Positions 18,112-27,703 of a DNA stretch of 64,000 nucleotides are shown one piece after another (position 1 is the first letter of the stretch; each line of letters begins with the position of its first letter). Location of the stretch: NCBI RefSeq assembly GCF_900105735.1, contig NZ_LT629793.1:3844001-3908000 (forward strand), written 5' to 3'. The notes beneath the pieces are model-generated. The model searched no databases. It had not been told where the DNA came from and saw only the letters and a list, made by a program, of their open reading frames with translations. This DNA comes from Pseudomonas yamanorum (GTDB lineage: Bacteria; Pseudomonadota; Gammaproteobacteria; Pseudomonadales; Pseudomonadaceae). Position numbers and translations under genes: made by a program.

Positions 18112-18542
18112 TCGGCCGGAAACAGTTCCTGGTTGAAACTGAAACCGTGGGCTTTGCCACCGGTTTCAACGTTGATGGTGAAAATCTTGGTTTCCTGCTG
18201 CGGCACCGGGTACTGGGCGACGTAAAGCGTAGAACCTTTCTGGGTGATTTTCTTGAACGTCAGCATCTCGCTCTTGCCGCTCAGGTCTTTGATCGTGCCG
18301 GTGACGGTGGCGTCTATCGATTCGACGCCCTTGTTCACGAACACATTGATCATGCCCAGCTCTTTGCTGCGTACGATCCCGGCTTCCTGGGCCATTTCCG
18401 GTGTCAGGAAACTGGTGGTCAGGGTGTTGTAGTGCACCGTGATATCGCCGAATTCTTTCTGGCGATTACCATCGATAACATCCGCCGCCATAGCGCTGAC
18501 GCTCAGGCACGCGGTGAGTAAAAAAGTAGCCAAACGACTCAT
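18108..18542 (-). CDS. DUF4426 periplasmic protein
   Basis: A 144-residue secreted protein with a clear signal peptide (about 1-19, [19 protein letters not shown]) and a beta-rich mature domain typical of DUF4426. It sits between metW and rdgB, 21 bp after metW and overlapping rdgB by 4 bp, an arrangement conserved in pseudomonads. Function unknown. The tight coupling suggests constant co-expression with methionine and nucleotide housekeeping genes, not necessarily a shared role. Confidence 0.85.
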   Translation of the reverse strand: MSRLATFLLTACLSVSAMAADVIDGNRQKEFGDITVHYNTLTTSFLTPEMAQEAGIVRSKELGMINVFVNKGVESIDATVTGTIKDLSGKSEMLTFKKITQKGSTLYVAQYPVPQQETKIFTINVETGGKAHGFSFNQELFPAE

Positions 18543-18563
18543 GTTCGTCCTCCTTGAAAATGG

Positions 18564-19184
18564 TTAGACGGCAATCTGGTGGTCCGTCAGGCCCGGGCTG
18601 CTGACCCGGTAGATCCCGATCTCACCCAGCAGGTTGGGCCATAGCTTACTCGCCCAGCCGTGACGGTGCTGTTGATCGACGGCAAGGCGGTTGATGACTT
18701 TGGCTTCGCGCTCGCTGCACAGCGCTTCGAAGTCTTCGAAGGTGCAGAAGTGGATGTTGGGCGTGTTGTACCAGGTGTAGGGCAGGAAATCCGATACCGG
18801 CATGCGGCCCTTGGTGGCCAGGTACCAGCGGCAGCGCCAGTGGCCGAAATTGGGGAAAGTAATGATGCACTGGCGGCCGACCCGCAACATTTCGTCGAGG
18901 ATCCGGTCCGGGTAGTGCACGGCTTGCAGGGCCTGGGTCATGACCACGATGTCGAAGCTGTTGCTGGCAAAGTTGCCGAGGCCCTTGTCCAGGTCCTGCT
19001 CGATCACGTTAATGCCCTTGGCCACGCACTGGGCGATGTTGTCCGGGTCGTTTTCCAGGCCATAGCCGGTGACTTGCTTGTTGTCGCGCAGCCAGCTCAG
19101 CAGTTCGCCATCGCCGCAACCCAGGTCGAGCACGCGGCTGCCGGCGGGGATCCAGTCTTGGATGATTTCCAGGTCGGCTCTCAT
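18564..19184 (-). CDS. metW: methionine biosynthesis protein MetW
   Basis: A 206-residue class I methyltransferase-fold protein (SAM motif VLDLGCGDGELLSWL) paired with MetX. MetW is needed in several bacteria for full homoserine acyltransferase activity or its control; a methyl-transfer reaction has not been firmly shown. It follows metX by 7 bp on the same strand, so they form one unit. Confidence 0.94.
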   Translation of the reverse strand: MRADLEIIQDWIPAGSRVLDLGCGDGELLSWLRDNKQVTGYGLENDPDNIAQCVAKGINVIEQDLDKGLGNFASNSFDIVVMTQALQAVHYPDRILDEMLRVGRQCIITFPNFGHWRCRWYLATKGRMPVSDFLPYTWYNTPNIHFCTFEDFEALCSEREAKVINRLAVDQQHRHGWASKLWPNLLGEIGIYRVSSPGLTDHQIAV

Positions 19185-19191
19185 GGCGTTC

Positions 19192-20331
19192 TCACAGTGC
19201 GATTCGGTTCATGTAGTTGCTGAAGGCCTGCAGGTAGCGCGGGATCGGGATCAGGAAGGCGTCGTGGCCTTGCGGTGCGTCGATCTCCAGGTAGCAGACG
19301 TCTTTCTTCGCGGCCATCAGCGCATCCACCAGTTCTCGCGAGCGGGCCGGGGAGAAGCGCCAGTCGGTGGTGAACGACATCACGCAGAACTTGGCGGTGG
19401 CCGCCTCGAAGGTGCGCGCCAGGTCGTCGTCGAAGTTCGCCGCCGGGTCGAAGTAGTCCAGGGCCTTGGTCATCAGCAGGTAGGTGTTGGCGTCGAAACG
19501 CCCGGAAAACTCCTCACCCTGATAACGCAGGTAGCTCTCGACCTGGAACTCGACGCTGTGGAAGTCGTAGTTGAGCTTCTCGCTCTTGAGGCCACGGCCG
19601 AATTTCTCGCCCATGGAATCATCCGACAGGTAGGTGATGTGCCCGACCATGCGCGCGAGCATCAGCCCGCGCTTGGGGATCACCCCCGCTTCCTGGAACG
19701 AACCGCCGTGGAACTCCGGGTCGGTGAGGATTGCCTGGCGCGCCACTTCGTTGAAGGCGATGTTCTGGGCCGACAGCTTGGGGGCCGAGGCGATGGCCAG
19801 GCAGTGGCGTACGCGGTCCGGGTAGGTGATGGTCCATTGCAGGGCCTGCATGCCGCCCAGGCTGCCGCCGATCACGGCGGCCCATTGGGCGATGCCCAGT
19901 ACGTCGGCCAGGCGCGCCTGGCTGTGCACCCAGTCTTCCACGGTCAGTACCGGGAAATCGGCGCCAAACGGCTTGCCGGTTTCCGGGTTGAGGCTGCTGG
20001 GGCCAGTGGAACCGTTGCAGCCGCCGAGGTTGTTCAGGCTGACCACGAAGAACTTGTTGGTGTCGATCGGTTTGCCGGGGCCGATGCAGCTGTCCCACCA
20101 GCCGGGCTTGCGCTCGTCCATGCTGTGGAACCCAGCAGCGTGGTGATGGCCGGACAGGGCGTGGCAGATCAGCACGGCATTGCTGCCCGTGGTGTTCAGT
20201 TGGCCGTAGGTTTCATAGATCAGGTCGTAGGCGGGCAGCGAACGGCCGCAGGCCAGGGCCAGCGGTTCGCTGAAGTGCGCCACTTGGGGCACGACCAGTC
20301 CAACAGAATCGGGGGGGAAGGCAGCTGGCAT
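19192..20331 (-). CDS. metX: homoserine O-acyltransferase (succinyltransferase) MetX
   Basis: MetX activates homoserine for methionine synthesis; in studied pseudomonads it uses succinyl-CoA despite belonging to the alpha/beta-hydrolase family of acetyltransferases. The 379-residue protein shows the nucleophile Ser157 in [10 protein letters not shown], Asp323 in TTDWRF and His356 in QGHDAF. The metX-metW order is typical. The 230-bp gap upstream to yggT is filled mostly by a long palindromic repeat, so the promoter must lie close to the gene. No SAM riboswitch is seen. Confidence 0.94.
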   Translation of the reverse strand: MPAAFPPDSVGLVVPQVAHFSEPLALACGRSLPAYDLIYETYGQLNTTGSNAVLICHALSGHHHAAGFHSMDERKPGWWDSCIGPGKPIDTNKFFVVSLNNLGGCNGSTGPSSLNPETGKPFGADFPVLTVEDWVHSQARLADVLGIAQWAAVIGGSLGGMQALQWTITYPDRVRHCLAIASAPKLSAQNIAFNEVARQAILTDPEFHGGSFQEAGVIPKRGLMLARMVGHITYLSDDSMGEKFGRGLKSEKLNYDFHSVEFQVESYLRYQGEEFSGRFDANTYLLMTKALDYFDPAANFDDDLARTFEAATAKFCVMSFTTDWRFSPARSRELVDALMAAKKDVCYLEIDAPQGHDAFLIPIPRYLQAFSNYMNRIAL

Positions 20332-20423
20332 CGACCCTGCTCTCGTTTAAATGAGGCGTAAGTCTAAAGACCGCTGCACCCAGCGGCAAGCAAAGGCCTG
20401 CTGCTGGTGTTTTTAAGGCTTTT

Positions 20424-20555
20424 TGTGGCGAGGGAGCTTGCTCCCGCTGGAGCGCGAAGCGGTCCCAAGCCGGCCATCGCGATTCTGCACGTGCAACGCG
20501 GTCGGCCTTTTTGGGGCTGCTGCGCAGCCCAGCGGGAGCAAGCTCCCTCGCCACA
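20424..20555. repeat. long REPIN, class TGTGGCGAGGGAGCTTGCTC
   Basis: Outer arms of 27 bp pair perfectly (TGTGGCGAGGGAGCTTGCTC continuing CCGCTGG, and its complement). Inside lies a further hairpin GGGCTGC-TGC-GCAGCCC at 20514-20530. It lies between the co-directional yggT and metX and could block read-through. Confidence 0.85.
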
Positions 20556-20561
20556 TTGTCG

Positions 20562-21149
20562 TCAGATCAGACCGAACAGTTCTTTGGGCATGAATGCATA
20601 GAAAGCCAGACGCGGAATCACCCAGCTTTGCAGCAGCTGAATGGCGATAAACGCGAAGATCGGCGAGATATCCAGGCCACCCAGGTTCGGTATCAGGCGA
20701 CGGAACGGTGCCAGCACCGGTTCAGTGATCTGCCCCACCAACTCTGCGCCAGGGCTGCGGCTGCCCGGGGCGACCCACGACAGGATCACGCTGATGATCA
20801 TTGACCAGAAAATGATCTTCAAAAACAGCGAGAAAATCCCGATCAATGCCCACGGCAGCAACAGCAGCGTGGTGGCCTGGTAGCCGTTGAGCAGCAGGAT
20901 GACCGCGAACAGCAGGATCTGCAGCAGCAGCGCCAGCACCAGCGAGGACATGTCCAGGCCGAACATGCTCGGGATTACCCGGCGCAGTGGCTTGAGCAGC
21001 GGTTGCGTGGCCTTCACCACGAACTGGCACAGCGGGTTGTAGAAGTTCGCCCGCACCAGTTGCAGGATAAAACGCATCAGCACGATCAGCAGGTACAGGC
21101 TGCCCAGGGTCTGGATGATGAAAATGGCAGCGTCATTGATTCCGAGCAT
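20562..21149 (-). CDS. yggT: YggT family inner-membrane protein
   Basis: A 195-residue protein with two YggT repeats, each a pair of membrane segments (about 7-30 and 60-90, then 102-125 and 165-185). The repeats share the pattern QLVRANFYNPLCQFVVKATQPLLKP-like, seen again as VAPGSRSPGAELVGQITEPV. The family is linked to osmotic shock and cell division in other bacteria without a settled mechanism. It lies 24 bp after proC in the yggS-proC-yggT operon found across bacteria. Confidence 0.92.
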   Translation of the reverse strand: MLGINDAAIFIIQTLGSLYLLIVLMRFILQLVRANFYNPLCQFVVKATQPLLKPLRRVIPSMFGLDMSSLVLALLLQILLFAVILLLNGYQATTLLLLPWALIGIFSLFLKIIFWSMIISVILSWVAPGSRSPGAELVGQITEPVLAPFRRLIPNLGGLDISPIFAFIAIQLLQSWVIPRLAFYAFMPKELFGLI

Positions 21150-21173
21150 GTTTAATTCCTATGTGGGGGACGA

Positions 21174-21992
21174 CTATTTGCCCAGCTGCTCGGCCATTTC
21201 GGCCGAACGATGTGCTGCGGCACCCAGTGCTTTTTCCACCAGGGCTTCAAAGCCCCCGGCCTGGAACGATTCGATTGCCGCTTGGGTTGTACCGCCCGGC
21301 GAGGTCACGCGACGGCGCAGCTCGGAGGCGTCGACATCACTGGTCACGGCCATCTGCGCGGCGCCCAGTGCGGTTTGCTCGGCCAATTGCTCGGCGACTT
21401 CCTGTGGCAGGCCGAGTTTCACGCCAGCAGCGGTCATGGCCTCGATCAGCAGAAAGAAATACGCCGGGCCGCTGCCGGACACGGCGGTGACAGCGTCCAG
21501 TTGCTGCTCGTGTTCCAGCCACACGGCGATACCCACGGCGGATAGCAGCTCCTGTGCCTGATCACGCTGTTGGGCAGTGACTTCGGACGTGGCGTACAAG
21601 CCGCTCACGCCCTTGCGCAGCAGCGCCGGGGTGTTGGGCATGCAACGCACAATCGGCTGGGCGCCGAGCCAGTGGGTCATGCTGGCGCAGGTGATGCCGG
21701 CGGCGATGGACACCACCAGTTGATGGGGCTTGAGGCTTGGGCGCAGGCTTTCGCACACGGCTTTCATGGCTTGTGGCTTAACCGCCAGCACCACCACGTC
21801 CACGCCTTCAATCGCTTCTGCGTTGTCGGCGAAGGTGTCGATGCCGTGCTCGGCGCTGACGCGGGCGCGAGTATCGGCGCCCGGGTCGCTGGCGCGAATC
21901 TGTTGTGCTTCCAGGCCCTTGGCCCGCAGGCCGCCGATCAGGCTGGCCGCCATGTTGCCGGCGCCGATAAAGGCAATACGCGTGTTGCTCAT
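21174..21992 (-). CDS. proC: pyrroline-5-carboxylate reductase
   Basis: ProC reduces pyrroline-5-carboxylate to proline with NAD(P)H. The 272-residue protein begins with the dinucleotide-binding motif FIGAGNMAASLIGGL, has AVKPQAM, CMPNTPALL and the C-terminal signature around DVDASELRRRVTSPGGTT. Length and motifs are complete. It is preceded by yggS (33-bp gap) and followed by yggT. Confidence 0.97.
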   Translation of the reverse strand: MSNTRIAFIGAGNMAASLIGGLRAKGLEAQQIRASDPGADTRARVSAEHGIDTFADNAEAIEGVDVVVLAVKPQAMKAVCESLRPSLKPHQLVVSIAAGITCASMTHWLGAQPIVRCMPNTPALLRKGVSGLYATSEVTAQQRDQAQELLSAVGIAVWLEHEQQLDAVTAVSGSGPAYFFLLIEAMTAAGVKLGLPQEVAEQLAEQTALGAAQMAVTSDVDASELRRRVTSPGGTTQAAIESFQAGGFEALVEKALGAAAHRSAEMAEQLGK

Positions 21993-22025
21993 GACAGGTC
22001 CTTATTCAAATGGAAGTCAGCCATT

Positions 22026-22712
22026 TCACGGCTGGCCGTAGTCGCGGGCACCAAACAGGGCAGTACCGATCCGCACCCAGGTGGCCCCTTGGGCGATGGC
22101 CGACTCAAGGTCATGGCTCATGCCCATGGAAAGTGTATCGAGCCCCAGGTTCAGGCTCGCTTGCAGGTCGCGTACGGTGGCGAAGGCTGCGTCCTGCTCT
22201 GCACGGTCGCCGGTTGGCTCGGGGATCGCCATCAAGCCACGCAGCTTCAGGCGCGGCAGGGCGCTGATGGCTTCGGCCAGGGCGGGCAGGTCGGCGGGTG
22301 TACAGCCGGACTTGCTGGCTTCGCCACTGACGTTGACCTGGATGCAGATGTTCAGCGGTGGCAGGTCAGCCGGGCGTTGCTCGGACAGGCGTTGTGCGAT
22401 TTTCAGGCGGTCCACGGAATGCACCCAAGCGAAGTTCTCGGCGATCGCACGAGTCTTGTTCGATTGAATGGGGCCGATGAAGTGCCAACTCAAGGGCAGG
22501 TCGGTTAATTCGGCCTGTTTGCCCAGGGCTTCCTGCAGATAGTTCTCGCCAAAATCACGCAGCCCGGCGGCATAGGCTTCGCGCACGGCTTGTGCGGGTT
22601 TGGTCTTGCTCACGGCCAACAGGTGCACGCTGTCTGCGTCGCGTTGCGAGGCTTGGGCCGCGGCTCGGATCCGCTCGGAAACCAGGCTTATGTTGTCTGC
22701 TATGGTCGACAT
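22026..22712 (-). CDS. yggS: YggS family PLP-binding protein
   Basis: A 228-residue single-domain TIM-barrel protein that binds pyridoxal phosphate and keeps B6 and amino-acid pools balanced. The PLP lysine is Lys36 in AVSKTKP; FGENYLQEA and the C-terminal SMGMSHDLESAIAQGATWVRIG are typical. It is the first gene of yggS-proC-yggT and is divergent from pilT with only 57 bp between starts, so both promoters overlap in this gap. Confidence 0.95.
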   Translation of the reverse strand: MSTIADNISLVSERIRAAAQASQRDADSVHLLAVSKTKPAQAVREAYAAGLRDFGENYLQEALGKQAELTDLPLSWHFIGPIQSNKTRAIAENFAWVHSVDRLKIAQRLSEQRPADLPPLNICIQVNVSGEASKSGCTPADLPALAEAISALPRLKLRGLMAIPEPTGDRAEQDAAFATVRDLQASLNLGLDTLSMGMSHDLESAIAQGATWVRIGTALFGARDYGQP

Positions 22713-22769
22713 TCAAGTTGCGCCCGTGGATATGGAGTCCGCGGCATTCTACTGGAAATGGAAAGCCCT

Positions 22770-23804
22770 ATGGATATCACTGAACTGCTGGCTGCCGGCG
22801 TACGCCGGCGGGCCTCGGACCTGCATTTGTCGGCCGGGTTGGCGCCAATGTTGCGAGTTGATGGCGAAGTCTGGCCTCTGGACTGGCCGGTGCTTGAACC
22901 TACGCAAATCGCGGAGTTACTCAGCCCCTTGCTGAACAATCATCAGCAAAAGGATTTCGAAACATCTCTTGAAACGGATTTTGCCTTCGAGTTACCCGAG
23001 GTGGCGCGGTTTCGGGTGAATGTGTTCCAGCAGCACCGGGGCATGGGCGCCGTGTTTCGTACCATTCCCTCAACGGTGCAGAGTTTGGAAAGCCTCGGGT
23101 TGGGCGAGGTGTTCCGGCGCATCGCGGACCTGCCTCGGGGGCTGGTACTGGTCACCGGGCCGACCGGTTCTGGCAAGTCCACCACCCTGGCGGCGATGAT
23201 CGATTACCTCAACACCCATCGTCGCCAGCACATCCTCACCCTCGAAGACCCGATCGAGTTCATCCATCAACCGAAAAACGCCCTGGTCAACCAGCGGCAA
23301 GTGCATCGCGACACCCATAGCTTCTCGGCCGCCCTGCGTTCGGCATTGCGGGAGGACCCGGATGTGATCCTGGTGGGCGAATTGCGGGATCTGGAAACCA
23401 TTCGGCTCGCGTTGACGGCGGCGGAAACCGGGCACCTGGTGTTCGGCACGTTACACACCACGTCGGCGGCTAAAAGCGTGGATCGGGTGGTGGATGTGTT
23501 TCCGGCAGGGGAAAAGGCCATGGTCCGCTCGATGCTCTCGGAGTCATTGCAGGCGGTGGTGTCTCAGGTGCTGGTGAAGAAAGTCGGCGGCGGGCGGGTG
23601 GCGGTGCATGAAATCATGCTGGGTACACCGGCGATCCGTAACCTGATCCGCGAGGACAAGGTGGCGCAGATGTATTCGGCGATCCAGACCGGTGGGGCGC
23701 TGGGGATGACGACGCTTGACATGAGCTTGAAGGCGTTGGTCAGCCAGGGGCTGATCAGCCGGGAACATGCGCGGGAGAAGGCGAGGGTGCCTGGGGATAT
23801 TTGA
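22770..23804 (+). CDS. pilT: type IV pilus retraction ATPase PilT
   Basis: PilT powers pilus disassembly. The 344-residue protein has exactly the usual PilT length, Walker A GPTGSGKST (130-138, Lys136), the Asp box DPIEF, Walker B in DPDVILVGELRD, the His box GHLVFGTLHTTSA, and the C-terminal AIRNLIRED, which marks PilT rather than PilU. The start is the ATG of MDITELL. In P. aeruginosa pilU follows directly; here the next gene on this strand is unrelated and a REPIN plus a convergent gene follow. Confidence 0.97.
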   Translation: MDITELLAAGVRRRASDLHLSAGLAPMLRVDGEVWPLDWPVLEPTQIAELLSPLLNNHQQKDFETSLETDFAFELPEVARFRVNVFQQHRGMGAVFRTIPSTVQSLESLGLGEVFRRIADLPRGLVLVTGPTGSGKSTTLAAMIDYLNTHRRQHILTLEDPIEFIHQPKNALVNQRQVHRDTHSFSAALRSALREDPDVILVGELRDLETIRLALTAAETGHLVFGTLHTTSAAKSVDRVVDVFPAGEKAMVRSMLSESLQAVVSQVLVKKVGGGRVAVHEIMLGTPAIRNLIREDKVAQMYSAIQTGGALGMTTLDMSLKALVSQGLISREHAREKARVPGDI

Positions 23805-23830
23805 GGTCGCGTGGGCGATGAAAAACTAAT

Positions 23831-23932
23831 GTGGGAGCGGGCTTGCTCGCGAATGCGGTGTATCAGTCAAGCATGTATCGACTGACACTCCGCATTCGCG
23901 AGCAAGCCCGCTCCCACACAAGCCCGCTCCCA
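23831..23932. repeat. REPIN, class GTGGGAGCGGGCTTGCTCGC, plus a third partial arm
   Basis: Inverted arms at 23831-23917, then an extra fragment ACAAGCCCGCTCCCA to 23932 that repeats the end of the right arm. It lies between convergent pilT and the hydrolase gene. Confidence 0.88.
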
Positions 23933-23945
23933 AGTCGGCCGGGTA

Positions 23946-24581
23946 TCAGCGCTGCACAATCCGCAGATTGTTCTGCTCTTTAGGCAGGACACGCTTGGCA
24001 ATCACGTAGTTCTTGTCCCAGAACGGCTTCTTCAGCGTATCGATGCTCACGGACTTGCCACGACGCGGTGCGTGGATGAAACGGTCGTTGCCCAGGTAAA
24101 TGGCAACGTGGTTGACCTGGCGGCTCTTCAGTTTGAAGAACAGCAGGTCACCCGGTTTCAAGTCCTTGCGCTCAACTTTCAGCCCGTGGCCGGCGGCCAT
24201 GGCGTTTGAAGTGCGCGGCAAATCCACGGCTTTTACGTCGTTAAACGCATATTTCACCAAACCACTGCAGTCGAACCCTTTACTTGGGCTGCTGCCGCCC
24301 CAACGATAAGGGGTACCGAGCACGTTGACGGCGCGGCTGAGGACGTTGCTGCTTTGCTTGGTGTTGACGGCCATCAGCCCTGGTGCTGTTTTACCATGGG
24401 CCTTGCTCAGTTGAGTCGGGCGTTTCACGGTCAGCTTCACCGATTTGGCGGAGCTGGTGGTAGCGTGAACTTTAGGGGTGAAACCGTTAACGTTGGGAAG
24501 TCGTTGCTCACGATTGGTGGCGTGGGCGGCCAGTGGCATTAATAGGCAGATGGTTAGCCATGTCTTGAAAAATGGTCGCAT
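23946..24581 (-). CDS. NlpC/P60 (C40) cell-wall hydrolase
   Basis: A 211-residue secreted endopeptidase predicted to cut peptide stems of peptidoglycan. A signal peptide (about 1-22, ending AAHA) precedes a basic linker (about 25-80) and the C40 domain, with Cys105 in GFDCSGLVKYAF, His158 in NHVAIYLG and His170 in FIHAPRRG. I set the start at MRPFFKTW because it creates the signal peptide; the frame is open for 68 codons more without one. The gene takes the position after pilT. It is divergent from the TM2 gene. Confidence 0.88.
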   Translation of the reverse strand: MRPFFKTWLTICLLMPLAAHATNREQRLPNVNGFTPKVHATTSSAKSVKLTVKRPTQLSKAHGKTAPGLMAVNTKQSSNVLSRAVNVLGTPYRWGGSSPSKGFDCSGLVKYAFNDVKAVDLPRTSNAMAAGHGLKVERKDLKPGDLLFFKLKSRQVNHVAIYLGNDRFIHAPRRGKSVSIDTLKKPFWDKNYVIAKRVLPKEQNNLRIVQR

Positions 24582-24830
24582 TAGGCGTGGCTCTTTTTGG
24601 TTTGCGCGCAACTTTATAACAGTTTTTTGTGTCGTTCTAAGGCCGTTTGTCGACTGAACCCTGGGGTCAAATTCAGGAAAAACGCGACGAATTGCCGCTA
24701 TTGTCCTACTCAGGTCAGGTGGCATAAGGCTTTGCGGGAAGGAAGATACCATTTGCCGTGCGTCGGGCGCCCGTAAAAAAGTCACAAAGAAAATGAAAAA
24801 ATTTATCTATCGAGGCAAAAGAGGTACTCC

Positions 24831-25259
24831 ATGAACACCTATCGACAGGATGTTTCGCAACAAGACACCCACAGCAAGGTGATCGGTTACCTGCTCTGGA
24901 TTTTCGGTTTTACCGGTGCTCACCGCTTTTATTACGGCAAGCCGGTGACCGGGACGATCTGGTTTTTCACCTTCGGTTTGTTCGGGATTGGCTGGCTGAT
25001 CGACTTGTTCCTGATTCCGGCAATGGACCGGGAAGCGGACCTGCGATTTACGGCCGGGCCGATTGAATACAACGTGGCCTGGATCCTGTTGGCGTTCCTG
25101 GGCGTGTTCGGGTTGCACCGCATGTATCAGGGCAAATGGATCAGCGGGATCATTTACTTGCTGACTGGGGGCTTGTTCCTGATCGGCGTGTTGTATGACT
25201 TCTGGACGTTGAATACGCAGATTTCGATCCGCAATGCCGAGCGCAACGGCGGTCGTTAA
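24831..25259 (+). CDS. TM2-domain membrane protein
   Basis: A 142-residue integral membrane protein with two TM2 units: GYLLWIFGFTGAHRFYYG and WILLAFLGVFGLHRMYQGKW, each a helix followed by GxHRxY, then a second helix. AGAGG precedes the start. The family has no known biochemical function in bacteria. The 249-bp upstream gap to the divergent hydrolase is A+T-rich near the TM2 start, consistent with a promoter. Confidence 0.88.
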   Translation: MNTYRQDVSQQDTHSKVIGYLLWIFGFTGAHRFYYGKPVTGTIWFFTFGLFGIGWLIDLFLIPAMDREADLRFTAGPIEYNVAWILLAFLGVFGLHRMYQGKWISGIIYLLTGGLFLIGVLYDFWTLNTQISIRNAERNGGR

Positions 25260-25292
25260 GCCTCACACAAATCCCATGTGGGCACGGCCAAT

Positions 25293-25378
25293 GTGGGAGC
25301 CGGGCTTGCCCGCGATAGCATCGCCTCGGTGCATCAGATACACCGAGGTGCCCGCATCGCAGGCAAGCCAGCTCCCAC
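25293..25378. repeat. REPIN with mixed arm classes
   Basis: Left arm GTGGGAGCCGGGCTTGCCCGCGATAGC, right arm the complement of GTGGGAGCTGGCTTGCCTGCGATGC. The arms differ at several paired sites, unlike neighbouring REPINs. It lies between convergent genes. Confidence 0.85.
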
Positions 25379-25406
25379 ACTGACTGTGCCCACTCTGGAT
25401 CGGTTT

Positions 25407-26678
25407 TCAGGCCTGGTAGCTGATCCGCCCATCCACCAAGGTGTACCGCACGGTCGCCGGCAGGCTATGGCCGATGAACGGGCAGTTCTCACCCTTGGAC
25501 AGCCAGTGCTCCCCGGCAATCGTGGAGCTGGCCGGATCAAACAGCACCAGGTCCGCCGCCGAACCCACTGCCAACTTGCCCGCCGGCAGGCGCAGGGCCT
25601 GGGCAGGGCCTGCACTGAGGCGCGCCAGCAGCGTCGGCAGGTCCAGCAAGCCATCCTCCACCAATGTCATTGCCAGCGGCAGCAACAGCTCGACGCTGCT
25701 GATACCCGGTTCCGTCGCGCCGAACGGCGCCAGCTTGGCGTCACGCTCGTGGGGTTGGTGATGGCTGGAAATCGCCGAAACCACCCCGGACTTCACCGCC
25801 GCCCGCAAACCGTCACGGTCAGCGCGAGTACGCAGGGGTGGCTGCACGTGATACAGGCTGGAGAAGTCGATCAGCGCCTCGTCCGTCAAAATCAGCTGAT
25901 ACAACGCCACATCCGCCGTCACCGGCAAACCGCGGGCTTGGGCCTGAGCGATCAGGGCCACGCCCCGAGCGCTGGTCAACTGGCTGAAGTGCGCACGCAC
26001 GCCGCTTTGCTCCACCAGCAGCAGGTCCCGGGCCAGGGCCACGGTCTCGGCGGTTTCCGGGATGCCCGGCAGGCCGAGGAAGCTGGCGGTGGCGCCTTCG
26101 TGGGCCAGGCCGCCTTCGGCCAGGTCGCGGTCCTGGGAGTGGAAAATCACCGTCAGGTCGAAGGTCGCTGCATATTCCAGGGCGCGGCACAGGGTGCGGG
26201 TGCTGCGAAAGCTCTCCAGACCATTGCCAAAGGCTACACAGCCGGCATCGCGCAAGGCGATCAGCTCGGCCAGCTGTTCGCCGTCCAGGCCTTTGCTCAG
26301 GGCGCCGATGGGGAACACTTTGCAGTTACCGGCTTCGCGGGCGCGGTCGAGGATCAGCTCGGTCACGGCCGAGGTGTCCAGCACCGGCTTGGTGTGGGGC
26401 GGGCAGCACAGGCTGGTGACGCCACCGGCGGCGGCGGCACGGGTTTCGCTGGTGATGTTGCCCTTGCGGCTGTAACCCGGCTCGCGCAGGGCGACGTTCA
26501 GGTCCACCAGGCCGGGCGCGGCGATCAGGCCTTTGGCGTCGATGGTTTCACTGGCGCTGAAGCCTGCGGGCGCGGTGCCGATGGCAATGATCTTGCCGGC
26601 TTCCAGGTGCAGATCGGTGACTTGATCCATGCCGCTGGCCGGATCGATGACTCGGGCGCCGAGAATGCTGAGCTTCAC
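25407..26678 (-). CDS. pyrC': non-catalytic dihydroorotase-like subunit of aspartate transcarbamoylase (PyrC')
   Basis: A 423-residue amidohydrolase-fold protein. Active dihydroorotases have DxHxHxRxPG in the first metal site; here it reads [10 protein letters not shown], with Asn61 and Ala63 in place of both histidines, so it cannot bind zinc normally. In Pseudomonas this pseudo-dihydroorotase is required to assemble the PyrB dodecamer, and a separate true PyrC exists elsewhere. Its ATG overlaps the pyrB stop by 4 bp, ensuring paired synthesis. Confidence 0.94.
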   Translation of the reverse strand: MKLSILGARVIDPASGMDQVTDLHLEAGKIIAIGTAPAGFSASETIDAKGLIAAPGLVDLNVALREPGYSRKGNITSETRAAAAGGVTSLCCPPHTKPVLDTSAVTELILDRAREAGNCKVFPIGALSKGLDGEQLAELIALRDAGCVAFGNGLESFRSTRTLCRALEYAATFDLTVIFHSQDRDLAEGGLAHEGATASFLGLPGIPETAETVALARDLLLVEQSGVRAHFSQLTSARGVALIAQAQARGLPVTADVALYQLILTDEALIDFSSLYHVQPPLRTRADRDGLRAAVKSGVVSAISSHHQPHERDAKLAPFGATEPGISSVELLLPLAMTLVEDGLLDLPTLLARLSAGPAQALRLPAGKLAVGSAADLVLFDPASSTIAGEHWLSKGENCPFIGHSLPATVRYTLVDGRISYQA

Positions 26679-27679
26679 TGGGCGTTCTCCTGCTCGAATT
26701 GACGTTGTGCGGTTTGCCCGCTCATGGCCATGGACAACACGGCCATGCGGACGGCGATGCCGTAGGTCACCTGGTTAAGAATCACCGACTGCGCGCCGTC
26801 GGCCACTGCCGACTCAATCTCCACCCCTCGGTTGATCGGCCCCGGGTGCATCACGATGGCATCCGGCTTGGCGCCGGCCAGGCGCGCGGTGGTCAGGCCG
26901 AACAGGCGATAGAACTCGCCTTCGCTCGGCAACAGGCCTCCCGCCATGCGCTCGCGCTGCAGGCGCAGCATGATCACCACGTCCACATCCTTGAGGCCTT
27001 CGGTCATGTCGGTGTAGACCTTCACGCCGTACTGCTCGATGCCGATCGGCAGCAGGGTTTTGGGGGCGATCACGCGGATGTCCGGGCAACCCAGGGCTTT
27101 CAGGGCCAGCATGTTCGAGCGCGCTACCCGCGAGTGCAGGATGTCGCCGACGATGGCCACCGAGAGGTTTTCAAAGCTGCCCTTGTGCCGGCGGATGGTC
27201 AGCATGTCGAGCATGCCTTGGGTCGGGTGGGCGTGACGGCCGTCGCCGCCGTTGATGATCGCCACGTTCGGGCACACGTGCTCGGCGATGAAGTGCGCAG
27301 CACCGGAGTCGCCGTGGCGCACCACGAACATGTCGGCGGCCATGGCTTCCAGGTTGCGCAGGGTGTCGAGCAGGGTTTCGCCCTTGCTCGCCGACGAGGT
27401 GGACACGTTCAGGGTGATCACGTCGGCCGACAGGCGCTGGGCCGCCAGCTCAAAGGTGGTGCGGGTGCGGGTCGAGTTCTCGAAGAACACGTTGCAGATG
27501 GTCTTGCCGCGTAACAGCGGGACTTTTTTCACCGCCCGACCGCCGACTTCGAGGAACGAGTCGGCCGTGTCGAGGATTTCGGTGAGCAGTTCGCGGGGCA
27601 AGCCGTCGAGGGACAGGAAGTGTTGCAGCTGGCCCTGAGCATTGAGCTGCAGCGGGCGCTTGGCATCTAGAGGCGTCAT
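26675..27679 (-). CDS. pyrB: aspartate carbamoyltransferase catalytic subunit
   Basis: PyrB joins carbamoyl phosphate and aspartate in the first committed pyrimidine step. The 334-residue protein has the carbamoyl-phosphate loop STRTRTTFE (69-77), [16 protein letters not shown] and MHPGPINRG. The N-terminal extension of about 25 residues is typical of the Pseudomonas class A enzyme, where it carries the nucleotide effector site. It lies between pyrR and pyrC' in one operon. Confidence 0.97.
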   Translation of the reverse strand: MTPLDAKRPLQLNAQGQLQHFLSLDGLPRELLTEILDTADSFLEVGGRAVKKVPLLRGKTICNVFFENSTRTRTTFELAAQRLSADVITLNVSTSSASKGETLLDTLRNLEAMAADMFVVRHGDSGAAHFIAEHVCPNVAIINGGDGRHAHPTQGMLDMLTIRRHKGSFENLSVAIVGDILHSRVARSNMLALKALGCPDIRVIAPKTLLPIGIEQYGVKVYTDMTEGLKDVDVVIMLRLQRERMAGGLLPSEGEFYRLFGLTTARLAGAKPDAIVMHPGPINRGVEIESAVADGAQSVILNQVTYGIAVRMAVLSMAMSGQTAQRQFEQENAQ

Positions 27680-27703
27680 CGCGGGGACTCTTTACAAGGC
27701 GGT

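Noticed and set aside
22770..23804. Retraction ATPase considered as PilU
   Set aside because: Length 344 and the AIRNLIRED C-terminal motif are PilT features.
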